Of a stretch of 64,000 bases of DNA, positions 44,037 through 53,287 are shown piece by piece; positions within the stretch are counted from its first letter, which is position 1; every line of letters begins with the position of its first letter. The stretch spans positions 124,001 to 188,000 of the forward strand of contig NZ_LVLC01000030.1 of the NCBI RefSeq assembly GCF_002092855.1. Direction: 5' to 3'. The position numbers and the translations under genes are program-made. This DNA is from Campylobacter concisus (GTDB lineage: Bacteria > Campylobacterota > Campylobacteria > Campylobacterales > Campylobacteraceae). Under the pieces are notes generated by a model that was not told where the DNA came from, did no database searches, and saw only the letters and a program-made list of their open reading frames with translations.

Positions 44037-45158
44037 TTATTTACCGATAAAATTCTTTATCTCGTCAAATCTTATGACACCTTTGCCAGCATGATCTTTT
44101 AAAAAGCTCTCTGCCTTTGCTTCGTCTTTAAATGGAATAAACTCATCGCCCATTGGTCCATAAACGTTTGAGCCGTGAACATAAAACGCATCTTTTGCAT
44201 CAAGCTTTTCTAGCGTGTAATAATCGCTCACATAAGCATCTTTCATTTTGCCATCCGCAAAGTAAAATTGCGCCATATCTTTTACACCATCAAAATAATA
44301 ATCCTTGCCATCTGCTTTGATGAGTGTCGCCCATGGAGAATTTTTGACAAGCATGCCACATACCGCACATCTTGTGCCCTTTGGTACGACTATTCTCTCA
44401 GGTTTTTTTATTTCTTGTTTAGCTTTTGAGGCTTGGTTGCTAGTACCTAAATTTGCCGGAGCGTCCCATAGATACAAAGCGGCAGCTTGTAGGTGTTTGT
44501 CGTACTCTGGAGCTTTGCTGGCCTCTTTTGAGTCACATACTTGTTTAAGATGAGCTTTTAGCTCAGAGATAGCTTTAAAGCTTTTTGGATCAGTTTTATC
44601 GCAGTTTGCCTCGTAAAATTCCTTACCATGTGCGTAAACGCCGTCCTCACGTTTAGCTTTTATCATTTTATTATCACCCTCGAAATCCTGTCCAGCGATC
44701 TCGTAAGCTTTAGCAAAGTTCATTATTTCGCCGCCATTTTCTGCTTGAAATTCTTTTGCGTCAGCCTCGGTTGAGAAGGCATATTTGCTATTTCTAGTCA
44801 TTGTGCCTTTGACGCTACTACCAACTACGTAAAATGCCTTGTTTACGTCGATCAAATTTAAATTTTTAGTATCAACGACTTGTGCGTCGCTTGGGATCTT
44901 GCCTTCTGTTAGCTCGTATAGGCAGTGGAGTGATGCTACTTGCTTGCCGTTATATACGTGATTGGTCTTATAAAATTTAACCAAATTCATTCCACAAACG
45001 GCGCAGTACTCCTTGCCCTCGCCATTTCCTACTAGTGTAGCCTTGCTAGGATCCACGCTTTGAAACATCGGTTTCATTTTGACGGCTTGTTCATTTGTAG
45101 AAGCACTAAAAAGTATGGTTGCTAGTAGTGCTGAACTCAAGATAGAACGTAAAATCAT
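44037..45158 (-). CDS. Exported protein with two NosL-type copper-chaperone domains
   Basis: After a signal peptide (about 1-20) the 373-residue protein has NosL domain one with CAVCGM at 52-57 and domain two with CAVCGM at 264-269. Each has the later family elements (domain one HCLYEL and YVVGSSVKGTM; domain two YYFDGVKDMAQFYF and YVHGSNVYGPMGDEFIPF). Between them, residues 174-232 (GVYAHGKEFYEANC...LQAAALYLWD) look like a monohaem cytochrome c fold whose CxxCH is gone. NosL binds Cu(I) for nitrous oxide reductase. No nosZ is in this window, but the Cu-dependent MccA is encoded just upstream. It is the first gene of its operon. Confidence 0.87.
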   Translation of the reverse strand: MILRSILSSALLATILFSASTNEQAVKMKPMFQSVDPSKATLVGNGEGKEYCAVCGMNLVKFYKTNHVYNGKQVASLHCLYELTEGKIPSDAQVVDTKNLNLIDVNKAFYVVGSSVKGTMTRNSKYAFSTEADAKEFQAENGGEIMNFAKAYEIAGQDFEGDNKMIKAKREDGVYAHGKEFYEANCDKTDPKSFKAISELKAHLKQVCDSKEASKAPEYDKHLQAAALYLWDAPANLGTSNQASKAKQEIKKPERIVVPKGTRCAVCGMLVKNSPWATLIKADGKDYYFDGVKDMAQFYFADGKMKDAYVSDYYTLEKLDAKDAFYVHGSNVYGPMGDEFIPFKDEAKAESFLKDHAGKGVIRFDEIKNFIGK

Positions 45159-45231
45159 AATTATCTCCTTTAGTATTTTTTATTTTTATATTTATAAGCT
45201 TTAAATGCCACTGGGCTAACTTTATCAAGCA

Positions 45232-46056
45232 TCAATGCTTTCCTAAAATTTCTAAATTCTCGCACGCTTCTTTTAAGCCATTTTTGCAGCTTCTAGTAAA
45301 AATTTCACGCGCTTTTTCTACATCTTCTTTCACACCTTTACCTTCAGCTAGCATGATAGCGTAATTATTGCAGCCCTTTTCATATCCATATATACACGCT
45401 TGCTCATAAAGTTTTGTGGCTTTTGTGAGGTTTTGATCAACGCCTTGTGCATAAACATATAAAAAGCCAAGATTATCACACCCTATGCCAGCTTCGTTTG
45501 CGCAAGCCATTTCGTAGTTTACTTTGGCTTTTGCATAGTCTTTCTCGACACCTTCACCTTGCGCATATAGATAGCCGAGATTGCTACATCCTATGCCATC
45601 ACCTGCCTTGCAAGCCTTTTCGTAAAGCTCTTTTGCCTTTTTAAGATCCTTTGTCACGCCGGCGCCATTTGCATAAAGCAAGCCAAGCTCCGTGCAACCC
45701 TCGTTGTCGCTACATGCTTTTTCATAAAATTTAACTGCTTTTGCTAGGTCTTTTTCCACACCTTTGCCTTTTTCATAGACGTAGCCAAGGTTGCTGCAAG
45801 CCATAGAGAAGTTTTGATCACAAGCTTTTTCATAAAGCATCGCCGCCTTTGCTTCGTCCTTTTTGACGTTGCCATCACCTCTGCTGTAAAGCACAGCTAG
45901 ATTGTAGCAGCCTGATGCCTTTTTCTCTTTATCGCAAGCATCTTCATAAATTTGTGCTAGCTTGTTGTGATCTTCTTTTGCGTTTAAAGCCTCTTTGATA
46001 TAGCCAGCATTTAATAGCCCCAAACAAGCAAACAATAAAACCAAACTCTTTTTCAT
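45232..46056 (-). CDS. Exported Sel1-repeat protein (Hcp-like)
   Basis: The protein (274 residues from the ATG at 46056) has a signal peptide (about 1-17) and about six or seven Sel1 repeats of 36 residues, each with a cysteine pair (for example CDKEKKASGCYNLAVLYSRG, EMACANEAGIGCDNLGFLY). This is the Helicobacter cysteine-rich protein arrangement of disulfide-bridged TPR-like repeats. Of two adjacent ATG codons, the second is five bases from AGGAG. That ribosome binding site overlaps the ccsA1 stop codon, so it is translated with the mcc operon. A periplasmic scaffold or assembly role is inferred. Confidence 0.88.
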   Translation of the reverse strand: MKKSLVLLFACLGLLNAGYIKEALNAKEDHNKLAQIYEDACDKEKKASGCYNLAVLYSRGDGNVKKDEAKAAMLYEKACDQNFSMACSNLGYVYEKGKGVEKDLAKAVKFYEKACSDNEGCTELGLLYANGAGVTKDLKKAKELYEKACKAGDGIGCSNLGYLYAQGEGVEKDYAKAKVNYEMACANEAGIGCDNLGFLYVYAQGVDQNLTKATKLYEQACIYGYEKGCNNYAIMLAEGKGVKEDVEKAREIFTRSCKNGLKEACENLEILGKH

Positions 46057-46064
46057 CATATCTC

Positions 46065-48680
46065 CTAAATCTCTTTTATATCCTTACCTCTATAAGCAAA
46101 GGCGATTAGCAAAGCTAAGAGCATTAAAATCAAATAAAGTAAATTTGAAACGCTAAATCCATCACTATTTGCGTATGAGTGAAGTCCGCTTAGATAGAAA
46201 TTTACACCAAAATAGGTAAAAATAACTGAACCAAAAGAGAGCACGCTAGCTACTAAAAAGGCAAAAATATTTTTTAATCTTGGAATAAATCTTAAATGAA
46301 GCACAATGGCATAAATAATTATCGTAATGTACGACCAGCTCTCTTTGCTGTCCCAGCCCCAGTATCTACCCCAGCTCTCGTTTGCCCAGACGCCGCCAAG
46401 GAAATTTCCAATGGTTAGCAAGCTAAGTCCTATGATGAGGCTTAGCTCATTAGTTGCGGTGAGGTATCTTATCTGCTCGCTAAGCTTTTGCTCGTTTTTT
46501 TGATTTTTTATAGCCATTAAAAGAAGCCCAAGAAGCCCGAGCACAAAGCTAAAACCTAAAAAGCCATAGCTTGCCGTAATGACACTTACATGCACACTAA
46601 GCCAAAATGACTTTAAAACTGGGACTAGATTTGTTATTTGTGGATTTATAAAATTTAGATGAGCTACAAGCAAACTAACACTTGCAAAAAGTGAAGCAGC
46701 TCCAAGAGCAAAGCTTTGATGTTTAAAAAATAAAACTCCAGCTAGTACACTTGCAAGCGAGATATACACTAAGCTCTCATAGGCATCACTCCAAGGTGCA
46801 TGCCCTGAGATATAAGCACGAAGAGCTAAATTTAACAAATGCACCGCAAAGCCAAAATAAAATGCAAGGCTAAGCGCTTTTTCAAATCTAAATTTCTTTC
46901 CAGAAAATAGCCTATAAAAGCCAAGAGCGAGCGAAACTAGCCCAAGGATCATGTAAAAATATATAAGAAATTTAAAAATTTCCATTTGGTTATAAAGCAC
47001 TTCAAGCTCCACCTTTGCCTCGCTTGGCGCAAGGGAGCCTAGAGTGCTTCTTTGATAGCTTGAAATTTTCTCCAAGCTCTTATCAGCCCCAGTACACTCG
47101 CCATTTTTTACACAAAGGCTTAAATTTTCTATATAAGCGCCTAAAACGCTTTTAAGCTCGCTTGAAATTTCACTTGAGCCAAAGGCTTCATTTACGCCTA
47201 GCCATGTTAATTTATCGCCATTTTTAGCTGGTATAAATTTTAAAATTTCTCCCTTTAGTGCAAGATATAAGACATTTAATCTCTCGTCAAATTTAATGAC
47301 ATCGTTGTCAAATTTATCTCTTTTTGAGGCGGATTTTTCATTTGCAGCTTCTACAAATTTAGCCAGCTTATACTCGCCATTTTCGTTAAAAACATCGTTA
47401 AAACTAGCAAATTTTTCATTAACCCCCAAAAGCTCGCCCACACGCTCACTTGTGATCTTTACTATCCTTTTGTCCATCCACTCTTTTGGCGAGATGGCAA
47501 AAGATAGCATTAGCTCCTCGCTACTAAGCCCAAATAGCGTAGTTTTGGTCGAAATTTTACTTATCACAGCTCTTGAGTAAGAACCAGCTGGAGCGATTCT
47601 GCTATCAGCTTGAGTCAAAATTTTGGCAAATTTACTTGCATGAGCGTCTAAATTTTTATTATTTTCATTAGCAAAATTTGGAGTAGCATTTAAAAGCAAA
47701 ATAGCCAAAAATGCGATTTGCGAACCTTTTATAAAATTTAGCAGCCTAAAAAAACGGCTCTTTTTGCTAAATAAATTTGCCACAAAGCCAAGGCAAAGCA
47801 AAAAATATCCTATGTAAGTTGGGATTTTGCCAGGATCGCGGCTGATCTCAAAAGCGCTTCCAAGCTCGTCAGGATCGTATGAAGACTGAAAAATTTTATA
47901 GCCATCAATCGTTAGTGGATTATTTAGCGAGATGTCGTACTTGTTGCCAGCGATACTTACTTTACTTGTATAAGATGATGGACTATTTAGCCCCGCATAT
48001 CGCTCTAAAATAAACTCGTCAAGCTTTAATGAAAATGGTAAATTTAAAGCCTTTGAGCTAAAGTAAAATTTCACCTCTTGCCCACCAAAACTTAGCACAC
48101 TAGGCTCCAGCTCATATCCAGCTCCGCCTTTTAGTTTAATACTCTTTTTTTCGCCGTTAAAGCTTATTTCTAAAATAAGCGTAGCTGGAGTATTTTTCTC
48201 ATCTTTTTTATATCCAAGCAAGTTAATTATAATTTCTTTGCCATCTATAAAATTTTTAAACTCAATGTCGTTTTTACCAAATAAGCTTAATTTTAATGGA
48301 TAACTAAAATTTTCTCCAAGTATTTCGACTCTAAGATAAGGCTTGACACTTTGCATTACATTTGAGCTTTGCAAGGTTCTAAGATGCATAACGCCCTCTT
48401 CGCCAAAATACCTTGTAAGCGCAGCCCCGATGAAGATAACGATAAAAGCAAGATGTATTAAAAATGCGCCAAATTTTTTATGCATCTTGGTTTTTACGAT
48501 ACTAATGGCTAAACAAATAGTGCAAGCAAGCATAACACACTCGTACCAAAGCGCTTCATAAACAAGCACTCTAGCCGTTTGTGTGTCATAAAAATCTTCT
48601 AAAAAAGTCGCAAGCCCTGCACCAAAAGCAAGAATAAATAATAATATCAAAGACAAGCGGTAGATATTTAAAATTCTCAT
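46065..48680 (-). CDS. ccsA1: CcsBA-type haem lyase dedicated to the CX15CH haem site
   Basis: The 871-residue inner-membrane protein fuses a ResB/CcsB half (helices at about 8-25, 45-60, 75-92, then a periplasmic domain to about 280) and a CcsA half (about 560-871, many helices) with the WGWDSKESWSY haem-handling motif near residue 785. It attaches haem to apocytochromes in the periplasm. In Wolinella the enzyme encoded in the mcc cluster (CcsA1) serves the unusual CX15CH site of MccA, and such a site is present in the mccA gene of this cluster. It begins 14 bases after mccD. Confidence 0.93.
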   Translation of the reverse strand: MRILNIYRLSLILLFILAFGAGLATFLEDFYDTQTARVLVYEALWYECVMLACTICLAISIVKTKMHKKFGAFLIHLAFIVIFIGAALTRYFGEEGVMHLRTLQSSNVMQSVKPYLRVEILGENFSYPLKLSLFGKNDIEFKNFIDGKEIIINLLGYKKDEKNTPATLILEISFNGEKKSIKLKGGAGYELEPSVLSFGGQEVKFYFSSKALNLPFSLKLDEFILERYAGLNSPSSYTSKVSIAGNKYDISLNNPLTIDGYKIFQSSYDPDELGSAFEISRDPGKIPTYIGYFLLCLGFVANLFSKKSRFFRLLNFIKGSQIAFLAILLLNATPNFANENNKNLDAHASKFAKILTQADSRIAPAGSYSRAVISKISTKTTLFGLSSEELMLSFAISPKEWMDKRIVKITSERVGELLGVNEKFASFNDVFNENGEYKLAKFVEAANEKSASKRDKFDNDVIKFDERLNVLYLALKGEILKFIPAKNGDKLTWLGVNEAFGSSEISSELKSVLGAYIENLSLCVKNGECTGADKSLEKISSYQRSTLGSLAPSEAKVELEVLYNQMEIFKFLIYFYMILGLVSLALGFYRLFSGKKFRFEKALSLAFYFGFAVHLLNLALRAYISGHAPWSDAYESLVYISLASVLAGVLFFKHQSFALGAASLFASVSLLVAHLNFINPQITNLVPVLKSFWLSVHVSVITASYGFLGFSFVLGLLGLLLMAIKNQKNEQKLSEQIRYLTATNELSLIIGLSLLTIGNFLGGVWANESWGRYWGWDSKESWSYITIIIYAIVLHLRFIPRLKNIFAFLVASVLSFGSVIFTYFGVNFYLSGLHSYANSDGFSVSNLLYLILMLLALLIAFAYRGKDIKEI

Positions 48681-48694
48681 CGCTCGCCTTTGCC

Positions 48695-49660
48695 TTAGAT
48701 GCTATAAGTTTGTCCCGCATAAAGTATAAACACCCTAAGCAGTAAAACACCGATAACAGCCGCTAATGAACTGATATAAAAGCTAAATTTTAGACTAGCT
48801 ACTTTTTTGCCAAATGCAAAATTTAAAACAAAAGGCACAATAAAGCCAACTAGCACAACGCCAAGCCAAAAGAAATTTGCCCAAACGCCACTATAAAAAG
48901 CAACAGCTGCATTTTGCTGATAACTTGAACCAAGTAAAAGCGATACAAAAAGCATTAAAATGAGTAAAATTTCAGCTCCCAAAACGCTAAATTCTACGCT
49001 ATGAAGCGAATGAAGGTCGCTTGAATGTGGATCTTCTTTAAATAAAGCTGCTGCGACCAAGCTACTGCCACTTATACCAGCACTTAGTCCTGAAGCTATA
49101 AATAAAGCTGGAAGCACAGCTGTGTTTAAGAGTGGGAATCTAATCAAAACTGAGATCAAAAATCCAGTATAAGCACAAATTATTACAGCAAAAATAAGAC
49201 AAATACGACTTAAAAATGGATAAAGCGGTATTAAAATTTTCATTATTAGTGCAAAAAGAGCACTAAAGGATTTTAAACTTTTGGCTAAGAAATTTGAAAT
49301 CTCATCATTAAATGCATAAAGGCACATCAAAAAGCTAAGCGGTATAAATACACAAAGTCCAGCAACACCGATAGACATAACTGATGTGAAATTATAATTA
49401 ATCAAAATTTTCCAAAATAAAAGCGGCTTTTCAAGATCAGCTATCAAGCAAACCATACCAAGCATGATGCTAACAAATGCTAAAAGCGAAGCAGCCTTAA
49501 AAAATGGGCTAAAGCTCTCTTGCTTTTTATAGTGTTTTAAAAGTATAGCAGCGATTAGCGCTCCACCACTCATACCAGCTAGCAAAAGATAAACAGCGAT
49601 CGGCCAGCCCCACTCTACTCCATGCGAAAATGTTGCAGTAAAATTTAATGCACCATCCAT
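48695..49660 (-). CDS. mccD: NrfD/PsrC-like quinol dehydrogenase subunit
   Basis: This 321-residue polytopic protein, with about eight to ten helices, belongs to the NrfD/PsrC family, which oxidises menaquinol and passes electrons to a partner Fe-S protein. The GAVSG-like motif LLLAGMSGGALIAAILL (about 26-42) is typical. With MccC it should form the membrane module that feeds electrons from the quinone pool to MccA. Its start is one base after the mccC stop. Confidence 0.92.
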   Translation of the reverse strand: MDGALNFTATFSHGVEWGWPIAVYLLLAGMSGGALIAAILLKHYKKQESFSPFFKAASLLAFVSIMLGMVCLIADLEKPLLFWKILINYNFTSVMSIGVAGLCVFIPLSFLMCLYAFNDEISNFLAKSLKSFSALFALIMKILIPLYPFLSRICLIFAVIICAYTGFLISVLIRFPLLNTAVLPALFIASGLSAGISGSSLVAAALFKEDPHSSDLHSLHSVEFSVLGAEILLILMLFVSLLLGSSYQQNAAVAFYSGVWANFFWLGVVLVGFIVPFVLNFAFGKKVASLKFSFYISSLAAVIGVLLLRVFILYAGQTYSI

Positions 49661-49661
49661 C

Positions 49662-50333
49662 TTACACCCCCATTTTTACTTTAGGAATATATCTAAGGCT
49701 TGGTTTTGTGCCAAGCTCTGCTCTTAGCCTTATGCTATCTTTTACGGCTAGTAGCTTACTGATGTGCGAATTTTCATCGTTAAGATCACCAAAGACGATC
49801 GCCTCATATCTACAAGCTTCTACGCAAGCTGGCTCTTTGTCGTCCTTTAAATTTGTATCTACGCAAAAGTTACAGCTTTGAGCTGAGTGCGTAACCTTAT
49901 CGATATATCTCACATCATATGGACAGGCTACGATGCAGTATTTACAGGCGATACAATCATCTATATTTGTAGTTTGTATACCAGTTTTTTCGTCTTTATG
50001 ACAAGCCTTGGTTGGACAAACAGCTACACAAGGTGCATCGACGCACTGCTGACAAGATATTCTTACAAATCTTTTATCGAGTAAATTTTTAGGATTAGTC
50101 TTATCTTCTATAAAAAGTCTCATCTGCCCTTTTGGGACTAAATTTACCTTTCTGCAAGCTATCTCGCAGTCTGTACAGCCAACACATTTATTTTGGTCAA
50201 ATATCATACCAAAGTGTGGTTTTTTTACACTTTCTTCACTCTTAAAAGCAAAACCACTACTTGCCGCACCAGCACCAGCAGCCACAGCTACCATGCTTTT
50301 TAAAAAGGCTCTTCTATTTTTTTGATTTTGCAT
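49662..50333 (-). CDS. mccC: Four-cluster ferredoxin-like protein with Tat signal
   Basis: The 223-residue protein begins with a twin-arginine signal (NRRAFLK) and carries four [4Fe-4S] motifs: CVGCTDCEIAC, CQQCVDAPCVAVCP, CIACKYCIVACP and CNFC...CVEAC, as in NrfC. I start at the ATG at 50333, which has GGAG six bases upstream; the frame could reach 50345. Exported folded, it bridges MccD and MccA. The order mccA-mccB-mccC-mccD is that of Wolinella succinogenes. Confidence 0.93.
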   Translation of the reverse strand: MQNQKNRRAFLKSMVAVAAGAGAASSGFAFKSEESVKKPHFGMIFDQNKCVGCTDCEIACRKVNLVPKGQMRLFIEDKTNPKNLLDKRFVRISCQQCVDAPCVAVCPTKACHKDEKTGIQTTNIDDCIACKYCIVACPYDVRYIDKVTHSAQSCNFCVDTNLKDDKEPACVEACRYEAIVFGDLNDENSHISKLLAVKDSIRLRAELGTKPSLRYIPKVKMGV

Positions 50334-50353
50334 TTTTAACTCCATTTTATATC

Positions 50354-51112
50354 TTAATGAGGCTTTTTAATGCCCTTATTTAGTTCTTTTTCGTGAATTT
50401 TCTTTGCAGCCTCGGCTAACTCACCTGGCTTTAAGACCTTAACAAGCTCTATCTCAAAAACGATAGTCTCGCCTCCAGGTATGCCCTCCATGCCGCTATC
50501 GCCGTACGCAAGTTCTGGCGGGATAACAAATTTAAACTTATCGCCCTCTTTCATGAGCATTAAGCCCTCTTCAAGACCTGGGATCAAATTTAGCATAGAA
50601 AGATGAGCTGGAGCCTCTTTTGTCTCATCAAAGACCTTACCATCGATAAAACTAGCTTTGTAGTTTGCTATGATGATACTCTCTTGTTTTGGAGTCGCTC
50701 CCTTTTTGCTTGATTTTAAAATTTCATATTGCAATTTTGATTTTGTTGTTTTTACATTTTTATTTTTTGCATTTTTATCCATAAAAGCCTTGCCTTGCTT
50801 TAAATTCTCTTTAAGTATGGCGGCTTCTTTTTCTTTTACTATCTTGTCTAAATTTTCAGCTCTTTTGTTTAGTAGCTTTGCTATCTCATCATCGCTTAGT
50901 TTTAGCTCTCCTTTTAGTGCATCACTAAAACCTTTGATAACGGCCTCAGCATCGTAGCTAATGCCTATTTGTTTTTGTTCAAGTAACCCTTTTAAAACAT
51001 ATCCACCACTTGTTGCTCCCATAGCATAAGACTCATTTGAATCTACATTTGCAAGCAAACTAGAAGCACTTAAGCTAAGAAGTAGCGTAAATTTTAAAAC
51101 CTTATTTTTCAT
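50354..51112 (-). CDS. mccB: Periplasmic FKBP-type peptidyl-prolyl isomerase
   Basis: The 252-residue protein has a signal peptide (about 1-21), an FKBP N-terminal dimerisation domain (about 28-125, helical, Lys-rich) and a C-terminal FKBP domain (about 135-238) with the signatures GLEEGLMLMKEGDKFKFVIPPELAYGD and VFEIELVKVL. It catalyses prolyl isomerisation and is encoded beside the octahaem cytochrome, so it probably assists MccA folding. It is separated from mccA by 44 bases containing a hairpin. Confidence 0.94.
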   Translation of the reverse strand: MKNKVLKFTLLLSLSASSLLANVDSNESYAMGATSGGYVLKGLLEQKQIGISYDAEAVIKGFSDALKGELKLSDDEIAKLLNKRAENLDKIVKEKEAAILKENLKQGKAFMDKNAKNKNVKTTKSKLQYEILKSSKKGATPKQESIIIANYKASFIDGKVFDETKEAPAHLSMLNLIPGLEEGLMLMKEGDKFKFVIPPELAYGDSGMEGIPGGETIVFEIELVKVLKPGELAEAAKKIHEKELNKGIKKPH

Positions 51113-51131
51113 ATCAAACCCTTAAGATTAA

Positions 51132-51151
51132 AGGGGCTAAAACTAGCCCCT
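51132..51151. terminator. Hairpin between mccA and mccB
   Basis: AGGGGCTA and TAGCCCCT form a perfect 8-bp GC-rich stem with a 4-base loop, six bases past the mccA stop. On the minus strand it ends in CCCCTTTAATC, with only a short T run. It probably lets part of the transcripts end after mccA, or protects the mccA message. Confidence 0.6.
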
Positions 51152-51156
51152 AAATG

Positions 51157-53223
51157 CTATAAATTTTTATTCAAAATTCTTTGAGCTTCTTTTATATACT
51201 CTTTTGATGCATCGAGTTTTTGTTTAGTAAATTTAAATCCGTGCATACCCCATGAACCATCTTTTTCAACCATATCGATGATCTCTTGAGCATTTTGGAT
51301 AAGCTCATAAACTCTTACTTTATCACTTGCATCAAGTTTTTTAGTCTCAAGTAGTGAGTAAAGTCCTTCAATACCAATCTTAACTTCAGAGAATTCATTC
51401 TTAACTGGAGTTTGCCATCCCATGACTTCATCATAAACTTGTTTTTGGTTTTTGAAGTGAAGTGTTGGTTTTAGCTCAGATAATACTGGGCTGTGGCAGC
51501 CTTTGGTATCTTTCATATCTTTATCAGCCCAAGATGTTCTAGCGCAAGCCCACATCAAGTCAACGTAGTTATGGCCATTTTTATCTCTTTCAAAGTGCCA
51601 ATCTTTAGCATCTCTTGGACCTTTAGCAGCATCGCCTGGTACTAGAGATTTCTCTTTTGGATCAACCATGATCTTCCAGATGTGAGATCTTCTTTGAGTA
51701 TCAAAGCCAGCGTTGTCTTGGAACTGAACAGCGTAGAAATTCTCACAACTCATCATAAATGGCATGTGGCAAGATGCACAAGTGTTATCTTTGTGAGTAT
51801 CTGCTTTAGATGCGATATATGCTTGAGTCTCGTGGCAATCTTTACACTCTTTTCTAATCTTTGGTTTAGTATAGAATGAGCTTAGATAGCCTTGCTCTGA
51901 GTTATAGTTCATACCTGTTACACTCTTATCACCTACAACTGGACCTGTGTTATCGTGTGGATCGTGGCAAGTAACACATCTCATACCTTTGTCGTAGTGA
52001 GCTGTAAAGTATGATTGTGAACCTTCAGAACCACATCCTGGTCCCATTGATTTAAATTTAGAGCTAAGCGAGAGATCAAGCTTGCCGTTATTAAGAGGAT
52101 TAGCACGAGCTAGATCTGGGCTAAAGTTAAATCTTTGGTGGCAGCGTTCACAGTTTGATGTTCTAAAATTTGTAGCTCCATCAAGGTGACCGCCAGCTCC
52201 GTGGCACTCCTCACAGCTTACGCCTTTTGAGATAGTGTGTTTTTGAAGCTCTTTGGCATTACCAAGTGCTGCGTAAAATTCTGCTTTTGATTTGAAATCA
52301 AATTTAACTGGGTGACAAACTTCACAATATGATGAGTTCGCTTGGAAAAACATCGACTTTTTGTGTTTTGCGGCGTATGAAGCTAGACCTCTAACATATC
52401 CGCCATTGTCGCCATACTCTTCAAGAGTGCCAGGAAATTCTGGGACAAGCTCTTTTATCTTTTTAACAGTTGCGTCGTCTAAATTTAACGCCCATGTTCT
52501 TTGCCATTGGTTACCACCAGCTACGATCTGACCTGTGCCATCTCTTAGCAAACCACCCTCAACGTAGTAAGTACCACGAAGTAGCCACGCATCAACGTAG
52601 CCCATTTTTGTTCTTAAGTGACCAACAGTTGCGTAGATAACATCTGGAGTGATACCTTTTGGAAGGATAGAAGCGGTATCTTTGTCAAATACTGGCTCAG
52701 TTAGGTTGTTATTAACCTCTGGGTGCTCGCCAGGGAAGCGCATAGTAGTTGCGTGGCGAGATCTGCTCCACACTTCATACTGAGCTGGGTGACACTCACC
52801 ACACTTTTCTGGTCCTACAAATTTGTTAGGAAACTGAAGTGATGAAGTGGCTGGAATTCTATACATCATAGAACTATAGCCCTTACCGCCATCTCTTTTA
52901 CTAAGCTTTGACATATCAAAGCCATGTCCCTCGGCAAGCCACTCTAAGCCACGGTCGTGAACGACCATTTTACCGACGGTTTTACCACCATATTTTGTAA
53001 AAATAGGGTGGTTTTTAAATAACCAGTTATACATCTCTTGCTCTTCTACAACGTAGTCTTGCAAGGAGATAACACCTCTACTTTGCAGTGTGCCTTTAGG
53101 ATTTGCGATAACATCACGTGCTTTATCGGACATCTGCATATTATGCTCTTCGCAACAGGCTTGTGAAGCGAAGATGCTAACACCCATGAGCAAACCAGCT
53201 AAGGCTTTTTGTAGATTTCTCAT
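51157..53223 (-). CDS. mccA: Octahaem cytochrome c sulfite reductase MccA
   Basis: The 688-residue periplasmic protein reduces sulfite to sulfide in six-electron steps. After a signal peptide (about 1-24) I count seven CxxCH sites (141-145, 300-304, 337-341, 358-362, 416-420, 460-464, 482-486) and one CX15CH site (Cys560, Cys576, His577). That unusual eighth site defines MccA. Cys397 (GPGCGSEG) and Cys493 (MSCENF) are 96 residues apart, the same spacing as the Cu(I) ligands Cys399 and Cys495 that I recall for the Wolinella enzyme. GGAGGG precedes the ATG. It heads the mccABCD-ccsA1 operon. Confidence 0.96.
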   Translation of the reverse strand: MRNLQKALAGLLMGVSIFASQACCEEHNMQMSDKARDVIANPKGTLQSRGVISLQDYVVEEQEMYNWLFKNHPIFTKYGGKTVGKMVVHDRGLEWLAEGHGFDMSKLSKRDGGKGYSSMMYRIPATSSLQFPNKFVGPEKCGECHPAQYEVWSRSRHATTMRFPGEHPEVNNNLTEPVFDKDTASILPKGITPDVIYATVGHLRTKMGYVDAWLLRGTYYVEGGLLRDGTGQIVAGGNQWQRTWALNLDDATVKKIKELVPEFPGTLEEYGDNGGYVRGLASYAAKHKKSMFFQANSSYCEVCHPVKFDFKSKAEFYAALGNAKELQKHTISKGVSCEECHGAGGHLDGATNFRTSNCERCHQRFNFSPDLARANPLNNGKLDLSLSSKFKSMGPGCGSEGSQSYFTAHYDKGMRCVTCHDPHDNTGPVVGDKSVTGMNYNSEQGYLSSFYTKPKIRKECKDCHETQAYIASKADTHKDNTCASCHMPFMMSCENFYAVQFQDNAGFDTQRRSHIWKIMVDPKEKSLVPGDAAKGPRDAKDWHFERDKNGHNYVDLMWACARTSWADKDMKDTKGCHSPVLSELKPTLHFKNQKQVYDEVMGWQTPVKNEFSEVKIGIEGLYSLLETKKLDASDKVRVYELIQNAQEIIDMVEKDGSWGMHGFKFTKQKLDASKEYIKEAQRILNKNL

Positions 53224-53287
53224 GTGCCCTCCTTTAAATTTTTATCCTAAAATCAAAATGATTTCATACTGATAATACTAACACCAA

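Noticed and set aside
45232-46056. Internal repeats of the Sel1 gene as a CRISPR-like or mobile repeat
   Set aside because: The roughly 108-base period is in frame and matches 36-residue Sel1 units, so the repeats are protein repeats.
48343-48561. Plus-strand frames within ccsA1 (also 47296-47580)
   Set aside because: They run antisense to a recognised haem lyase and show no family features.
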